From the IMG/VR virus record IMGVR_UViG_3300014501_000045, positions 1 through 35,326 of that record: 35,326 nt of DNA. One strand, written 5' to 3'. Positions 31,340 to 35,326 of the stretch are shown one piece after another. The notes beneath the pieces were generated by a model. That model saw only the letters and a list, made by a program, of their open reading frames with translations. It did not search any database and was not told where the DNA came from. A program made the translations under genes and the position numbers. Position 1 is the stretch's first letter, and the number at the start of each line of letters is the position of its first letter. Source of the DNA: a virus.

Positions 31340-31981
31340 TTACGTTCCGGTGCCGAGGTAAACTGGTTTTTTGCTCGTGCGCTGCGACGGCTGCAAAAGC
31401 CCGGCGTCCTCGGCCTGATCGCGCGTAGCCTTGCGCAGAAATGCGTGCGGTACGAACATCTCGGTCTGGCGCCCCAGCAGCGTTGCCAGCACGCGCGCAC
31501 CGCGGCCGTCGACCCACGAGCACTCGGCGAGGTGCCCGGAGAACGGGCCGCCGACCATGATCACGCAGTCGCCGCGACGGTACACGACCCGGTCAACCTC
31601 GGGCGTCGGCACCACGCCGTCGGCGTCAGCTGCGTTGAACCAAACGCTGAGCGAGGTCTCGCTGATCTGCACCGGGTCCGGGCCGCCGACGATGCCATAC
31701 ACGCCGGCCGCATCGCGCACGAGGTGCCACTGCGTCGCGTCACGGCCATTGAAGCGCACGAAGACGTAGCCCGAGACCAACGGGCGCAGGACGTCGGAGC
31801 GGCGGCCAAAGCGCTCCTCGACGCAGCGCACGCGCGGACAGAACGTCGGCAGCGCAGCCTTCTTCAGATGCTCCTCGACCTGGGCCTCGCGACCGGCGAG
31901 CGTCAGCGCGACGTGCCAGTGGGTGAAGAGCGGTAGCGCGGCGGTGGGGAGCGAACGCTCTTGGAGGAGGTCCAGAGTCAT
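31340..31981 (-). CDS. NusG-like antitermination factor
   Basis: A 213-residue protein. NGN domain: residues about 20-120 (HWHVALTLAGREAQVEEHLKK, then SGYVFVRFN, VYGIVGGPDPVQIS). KOW domain: about 134-178 (YRRGDCVIMVGGPFSGHLAECSWVDGR, then VLATLLGRQTEMFVP). A Ser/Lys-rich C-terminal tail follows. NusG/RfaH relatives bind RNA polymerase and suppress pausing or termination. Its placing directly upstream of the terminase genes suggests it promotes read-through of late genes. The start ATG overlaps the stop of the AT-rich gene by four bases. A role in antitermination is inferred. Confidence 0.85.
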   Translation of the reverse strand: MTLDLLQERSLPTAALPLFTHWHVALTLAGREAQVEEHLKKAALPTFCPRVRCVEERFGRRSDVLRPLVSGYVFVRFNGRDATQWHLVRDAAGVYGIVGGPDPVQISETSLSVWFNAADADGVVPTPEVDRVVYRRGDCVIMVGGPFSGHLAECSWVDGRGARVLATLLGRQTEMFVPHAFLRKATRDQAEDAGLLQPSQRTSKKPVYLGTGT

Positions 31982-32448
31982 ATAATCAAGTTGCTTTCGT
32001 CAAAGACACATACTGCGCTCATAAAAGATTGAGCCCAAGTGGTAGCCTGTTCTCTTATTAAAAACGATAGCGCGACGCGTGAACAAACGTAATTTCCAAC
32101 GTATATCGGAACTAAGACAAACGCGTTCCTATCCCAAAACTCGTCTCCAAGATTAGGAACGTCTTCTATATCTTTAGTATAGAACGGAATAATCGTTACA
32201 GACGTATGCGCCGAAGCATAAGAAATGATGCTTTCCAACGAACGATCAACAAGGATCGCGTACTCCGTAATAGGAATCGGAGAGGAAGCCAAAGTAACGC
32301 TCGTCATAGCCAATACAGCCACACAAAAAGGACTCCATACACTAGAGACCAAGTTAGAGTCGCAATTAAAAAGGTACGAAGACCAATCTTTCCTGAATGA
32401 TATATACCGCGTGGCGCAAAAGGCATCTTCACAACCCATTCGGTTCAT
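31978..32448 (-). CDS. AT-rich unknown protein between sugar kinase and NusG-like gene
   Basis: The open frame runs from ATG 32448 (156 residues) to a stop overlapping the NusG-like ATG (ATGA); alternative starts are ATG 32439 and ATG 32307, and no start has a good ribosome binding site. The sequence is hydrophobic (SSVWSPFCVAVLAMTSVTLASSP may be a signal or membrane segment), then PITEYAILVDRSLESIISYASAHTSV and FWDRNAFVLVPIYVGNYVC. The region is visibly AT-richer than its surroundings (about 40% G+C by eye-count). A 75-codon plus-strand frame also exists here and is less likely. Function unknown; probably acquired. Confidence 0.5.
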   Translation of the reverse strand: MNRMGCEDAFCATRYISFRKDWSSYLFNCDSNLVSSVWSPFCVAVLAMTSVTLASSPIPITEYAILVDRSLESIISYASAHTSVTIIPFYTKDIEDVPNLGDEFWDRNAFVLVPIYVGNYVCSRVALSFLIREQATTWAQSFMSAVCVFDESNLII

Positions 32449-33427
32449 ATAGCACTACGCGGCTGCCGTCACGATCGAGTCCAACGCCGACCTCGACCAG
32501 TCCCACCAGCGCGCGGCGCAGATCGGCGCGTCGCCTGGGCGGCACCACGAACAGAAAGAAACCGCCGCCGCCGGCGCCCAGGAGCTTGCCGCCGACCGCA
32601 CCGTGACGGCGAGCGAGATCGTAATACGCGTCCAGCGTCGGGTTTGATACCTCTGACGCCAGTTCGCGCTTCACGAGCCAGCTCGCGTGGAGCAACTCAC
32701 CCAACTCAATGAGCGGCCGGGTTGACGCGAGAAGGCCATCCGCCTCATCGACCATCGCGCGCAGCGCGGTCAGATGCGCGGCGTTGCGCTTGGTATTTGA
32801 GATCTTCTCCGCCTCAACGTCGACCGCGAACCGTTGAAATCCGGTGAAATAGAGGACCAGGTGTGCGAGCAGATCGTCGACTCGCGAGCGCGACAGTACC
32901 AACGGCGTCACGGTAAAATCGTCCGCGGCGAAGTCGATCCGGTTGAGGCCACCGTGTGCCGCCCACACCTGATCCTGGCTACCGACCGCCTCGCCCAGGG
33001 TGCTCTGCTCGATGAGAATCGCCTCGGTCGCGAGGCAGCGCTTACTGACGCGTTGCCCGCGGAGCGCGCGAACAGCGTTCAGCATGCCGACGGTGAAGGC
33101 CGAGGAGCTGCCGAGGCCGCTCTTCGCCGGCAGGTCGCCGTCGTGGTGGATCTCCAGACCGCCGTTCTCACCCTCGGGCCACGCCGCGCCCAGCACGGCG
33201 CGCGCCGCCGGGTGCTCGATGTCGATCGCGTGGCGCACGGTCTCGACGCGCGTGTATACGAGCCGATGGCGGTGCTCAAAAAACGGCGGCAGGCGGCGCA
33301 CGGTGATCCAGCAGTAGCGGTTGAGCGCGAAGCCGAGGACCGCACCGTCGTGCTCGCGGTACCAGGCCGGGTGATCGGTGCCGCCGCCGAACAGGCTGAC
33401 GCGGAAGGGCGTGCGTGTGATGATCAC
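32429..33427 (-). CDS. GHMP sugar kinase, D-glycero-D-manno-heptose-7-phosphate kinase type
   Basis: I start at GTG 33427 (VIITRTPFRVSLFGGGTD), preceded by AAGGAG 11 bases upstream and overlapping the HTH stop by four bases. The frame is open to 33511. Motif 1 is RTPFRVSLFGGGTD; motif 2 is PAKSGLGSSSA (about 100-110), the ATP phosphate-binding loop; motif 3 is KLLGAGGGGFFLFVV (about 281-295). The 332-residue length fits GHMP kinases, and the opening is like HddA and related heptose or hexose kinases. It probably makes a sugar-1-phosphate for nucleotide-sugar synthesis, to feed the glycosyltransferases nearby. The exact sugar is not resolved. Confidence 0.82.
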   Translation of the reverse strand: MIITRTPFRVSLFGGGTDHPAWYREHDGAVLGFALNRYCWITVRRLPPFFEHRHRLVYTRVETVRHAIDIEHPAARAVLGAAWPEGENGGLEIHHDGDLPAKSGLGSSSAFTVGMLNAVRALRGQRVSKRCLATEAILIEQSTLGEAVGSQDQVWAAHGGLNRIDFAADDFTVTPLVLSRSRVDDLLAHLVLYFTGFQRFAVDVEAEKISNTKRNAAHLTALRAMVDEADGLLASTRPLIELGELLHASWLVKRELASEVSNPTLDAYYDLARRHGAVGGKLLGAGGGGFFLFVVPPRRRADLRRALVGLVEVGVGLDRDGSRVVLYEPNGL

Positions 33428-33600
33428 GCCGGGGCGCGCTCCTTGTAAATCTTCTCGTGGATGATGTTGTGGATCGTCACCGCTGAAACGCCATAGCGCT
33501 GGCCGAGCCATTTCAACGTCGGGCGATGTATATCCGCGTACGCCGCACGAATAGCACGTGCGTCGTTCTGGGTCAGCCGACGGTTAGTGCGGTCAGCCAC
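33424..33600 (-). CDS. Small helix-turn-helix protein (58 residues)
   Basis: Too short for many callers. It starts GTG 33600 inside the stop of the radical SAM gene (8-base overlap) and its stop overlaps the kinase start (GTGA). The product VADRTNRRLTQNDARAIRAAY continues as ADIHRPTLKWLGQRYGVS, then AVTIHNIIHEKIYKERAP. Residues 28-53 form a clear HTH: helix TLKWLGQRYG, turn V-S, recognition helix AVTIHNIIHEK. Small proteins of this design occur next to phage genes and homing endonucleases. It may regulate or bind DNA; role unknown. Confidence 0.72.
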   Translation of the reverse strand: MADRTNRRLTQNDARAIRAAYADIHRPTLKWLGQRYGVSAVTIHNIIHEKIYKERAPA

Positions 33601-35326
33601 CTAACAGCTCCCGCGGCAAGTGGTACGTCGTCATCGCGCGCACGTGCTCCACCGCCTCGGCGCCGAACTTGCGCTCAACCAGCGCGAGGTAGCGCGGGTC
33701 AGTGAAGTACGCCGTGAACGCAGCGTCGCGGAAGCGCAGCACCGTCGCGGCGTCGACGTGCAGCGTGTCGAGCGGCCGGCATAGCGCGTTGTGCTGCGAG
33801 TACCCGGCCCAGGAAGTAGGGAGCGCCCAGCCCTCGGCGAGCGCCTGCTCGTACAGCGGACTGCCGGGATATGCCATCGTACTGTAGAAATTGGCGAACT
33901 CCGGCAAGCACTCCAGCGCCAGATCGAGCGTCTGGTGCATCGTCGCCTCGGTATCGTCGCGCAGGCCGAACATGAAGTTACCGATGACGTTGATCCCGGC
34001 CGCCTGCACCTGACGCACGACGCCGACGATGTCATCTTGCCGCAGCGCCTTCTCGGCGCCGTCGCGCACGAGCGCGCTGCCCGACTCGATGCCGAGCGCG
34101 AGCCAGCGGAAGCCGGCGGCGTACATCTTCGGCAGGAGGCCGGCCTTGACCGTGTCGACGCGTGCGTAGGCCCAAAGGTTGAAATCTTCTGGGAAATGAC
34201 CATCGATCAACAGGTCGCAAATCGCCTCGACGTGGCGGTGGTTGAGGACGAACATCTCATCGGTGATCTTGAACGTGCGGACGCCGTACATCTCGTATAG
34301 GGTTGCGATCTCCTTGACCACGTCAATAGGGTCGCGCATGCGGTAACGACGCGCGTCGAAGGGGGAGTTGATGCAGCAGAAAGAACAGTTCTTGACCAGG
34401 ACATTGTTCGCGTAAAACCAGCCAGTCTCGGGGACTTCCAGGCAGTACACGTCGTGAAGACCTGGCAGGGGTTCGACCGATACTACCTGGGAGAACGCTC
34501 CAGTAATTCGCCATCTACCTTCTCGCCAGCCGTAGCCACCTTCTATAGGCTCACCAGCCGATTGTAAATCATTACACCACGCGCGAACGTGGCTCCCGAT
34601 CTTCAGATCACTAGCAGAGCGGGCGCGCGTTACGCCATCTTGATGCTCAGATTCCTGAAATTCATGGTCTGGAGTGCAATCAATGTATGTGCCGTCACCG
34701 AAGCGCACGCGAACCAGACGCTCGTTTTCACCATATCGTTGGATATTTCTCGCGTTTGCCAGTTGTCTATACCCAGTTTCTAGGTCAAAACTGCAAACCT
34801 TTATCTCTTTAACGCCCTGGTCTACAAGGTCGCCGATCAACCTTGGCCCATAGGCCGTATGGATGGTGGTGTCAGCGGCCAAACACCGATATGGGCACCC
34901 TAACGACGTCATCACCGACGCGTACGGCTGGCGCTGGTCGAGGCTGCCAAACCGCTGCCAGTTGTGGCTACGATAGCGGTCCATCGGCAACAGGTCCCAG
35001 ACTGCGCCGTGGAGCATCGGCATGTCGATCAATGGAGCGGGCGGGTTGACCTTGACCGAGTCTCTATCGCGCCAGACTAGCCCAGGAATGACCCTTAAGC
35101 TCTCCGGATCGTCAATAAGATTACGGTCTAGACCGAGCAATTGAACGATCGTCTCCGGCCCCTCACCCTTACACGCGAAATCTACAAACTCTTCATCCAT
35201 CGTTCGCTGTGGCAACGCTGATACGTGACCACCGACGATGATAGTCGTAAACTCGCTTGGTAGCGCCATCGCGATCGCCCGCGCGCCAGCCATCTGCTGC
35301 GTCGACGCCGACGGCTGGTGGCCAAA
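33593..35326 (-). CDS. Cobalamin-binding radical SAM enzyme with in-frame mini-intein (5' cut by window edge)
   Basis: The frame is open to the right edge, adding FGHQPSASTQQ before the first ATG at 35293, so the true start lies outside. The visible start (GGHVSALPQRTMDEEFVDFACKGEGPE) is the end of a B12-binding domain. The radical SAM motif is split: CPYR (Cys133) is followed by a 166-residue intein and then CSFC (Cys303, Cys306; numbering from the ATG at 35293). Spliced, it gives CPYRCSFC, the CxxxCxxC [4Fe-4S] ligand set. Later motifs include FKITDEMFVLNHRH, AGFRWLALGIESGS and GNFMFGLRDDTEATM. Radical SAM-B12 enzymes often methylate or rearrange unreactive carbons. The following GHMP kinase suggests a sugar-related role, which is inference. 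Confidence 0.85.
   Translation of the reverse strand, partial: FGHQPSASTQQMAGARAIAMALPSEFTTIIVGGHVSALPQRTMDEEFVDFACKGEGPETIVQLLGLDRNLIDDPESLRVIPGLVWRDRDSVKVNPPAPLIDMPMLHGAVWDLLPMDRYRSHNWQRFGSLDQRQPYASVMTSLGCPYRCLAADTTIHTAYGPRLIGDLVDQGVKEIKVCSFDLETGYRQLANARNIQRYGENERLVRVRFGDGTYIDCTPDHEFQESEHQDGVTRARSASDLKIGSHVRAWCNDLQSAGEPIEGGYGWREGRWRITGAFSQVVSVEPLPGLHDVYCLEVPETGWFYANNVLVKNCSFCCINSPFDARRYRMRDPIDVVKEIATLYEMYGVRTFKITDEMFVLNHRHVEAICDLLIDGHFPEDFNLWAYARVDTVKAGLLPKMYAAGFRWLALGIESGSALVRDGAEKALRQDDIVGVVRQVQAAGINVIGNFMFGLRDDTEATMHQTLDLALECLPEFANFYSTMAYPGSPLYEQALAEGWALPTSWAGYSQHNALCRPLDTLHVDAATVLRFRDAAFTAYFTDPRYLALVERKFGAEAVEHVRAMTTYHLPRELLGG
34388..34885 (-). other. Mini-intein coding segment in radical SAM gene
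   Basis: 166 codons, Cys137 to Asn302 of the host frame counted from ATG 35293, followed by Cys303 as the +1 extein nucleophile. Block A: CLAADTTIHTAYGPRLIGDL. Block B: DCTPDHEF, with Thr207 and His210 as the TxxH pair. C-terminal blocks F and G: HDVYCLEVPETGWFYANNVL ending in VKN then Cys. The penultimate residue is Lys instead of the usual His, and the F-block position before FYANN is Trp. No endonuclease domain is present. G+C by eye-count is about 52%, lower than the flanks (63-73%), consistent with independent acquisition. Confidence 0.88.

Noticed and set aside
32225-32452. Plus-strand 75-codon frame in the AT-rich island
   Set aside because: Looks protein-like but has no ribosome binding site and opposes the direction of all other genes; the minus-strand frame has an ATGA junction with the next gene. 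Kept as an alternative in the findings only.
1-35326. tRNA genes, CRISPR arrays, insertion sequences, integrase or attachment sites
   Set aside because: I looked for cloverleaf-like segments, regularly spaced repeats, and recombinase motifs and saw none that could be supported by eye.

Overview
The window is the late (structural and packaging) region of a contractile-tailed double-stranded DNA phage (Caudoviricetes, myovirus type), or a prophage of one. It is about two-thirds G+C with short intergenic gaps. Every gene I can support lies on the minus strand, so transcription runs from the right end (35326) to the left end (1). Most neighbouring genes abut or overlap by 1-8 bases (ATGA, GTGA, TAATG, TGATG junctions), as in one or a few long polycistronic messages. 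The gene families (DUF1073-type portal, DUF2213-type protease, DUF2184-type capsid, DUF3383-type sheath, P2-like baseplate) and the G+C suggest a proteobacterial host. That host assignment is inference; no host gene, tRNA, integrase or attachment site was seen.

Layout in transcription order. (1) 35326-31978, accessory and regulatory: a cobalamin-binding radical SAM enzyme interrupted by a mini-intein, a 58-residue helix-turn-helix protein, a GHMP sugar kinase of the heptose-7-phosphate kinase type, and an AT-rich gene of unknown function. (2) 31981-26849, antitermination and packaging: a NusG-like factor, a candidate sigma70-type promoter, terminase small and large subunits, an unknown protein and the portal. 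(3) 26852-23004, a cassette of eight genes between portal and minor head protein: two paralogous family-2-type glycosyltransferases, a CgeB-type glycosyltransferase, a small membrane protein, two Cys-rich/zinc-ribbon proteins and two unknowns. (4) 22928-17006, head: Mu F/SPP1 gp7-like protein, small proteins, an Ig-like protein, a Nudix hydrolase, a protease-scaffold fusion, a second structural protein and the major capsid protein. (5) 16931-11841, connector and neck genes, with another glycosyltransferase and a Lar-like zinc ribbon. (6) 11831-6643, tail: sheath, tube, assembly chaperone with a -1 frameshift site, and a tape measure carrying tail-lysozyme-like and SGNH-hydrolase-like domains. 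(7) 6643-1, baseplate: hub, spike, gp25-like wedge, J-like and I-like proteins, and the start of a fibre-like protein cut by the window edge.

The most notable points are: the intein placed exactly inside the radical SAM CxxxCxxC cluster motif, so that splicing is needed to build the Fe-S site; a beta domain with a GVTPxxYNG signature scattered through four virion proteins (five copies, two in the sheath), plus a looser relative in the J-like protein; a set of sugar genes (four glycosyltransferases plus a sugar kinase) embedded in the virion operon; the T-TTT-TTT frameshift site; and the double-enzyme tape measure.
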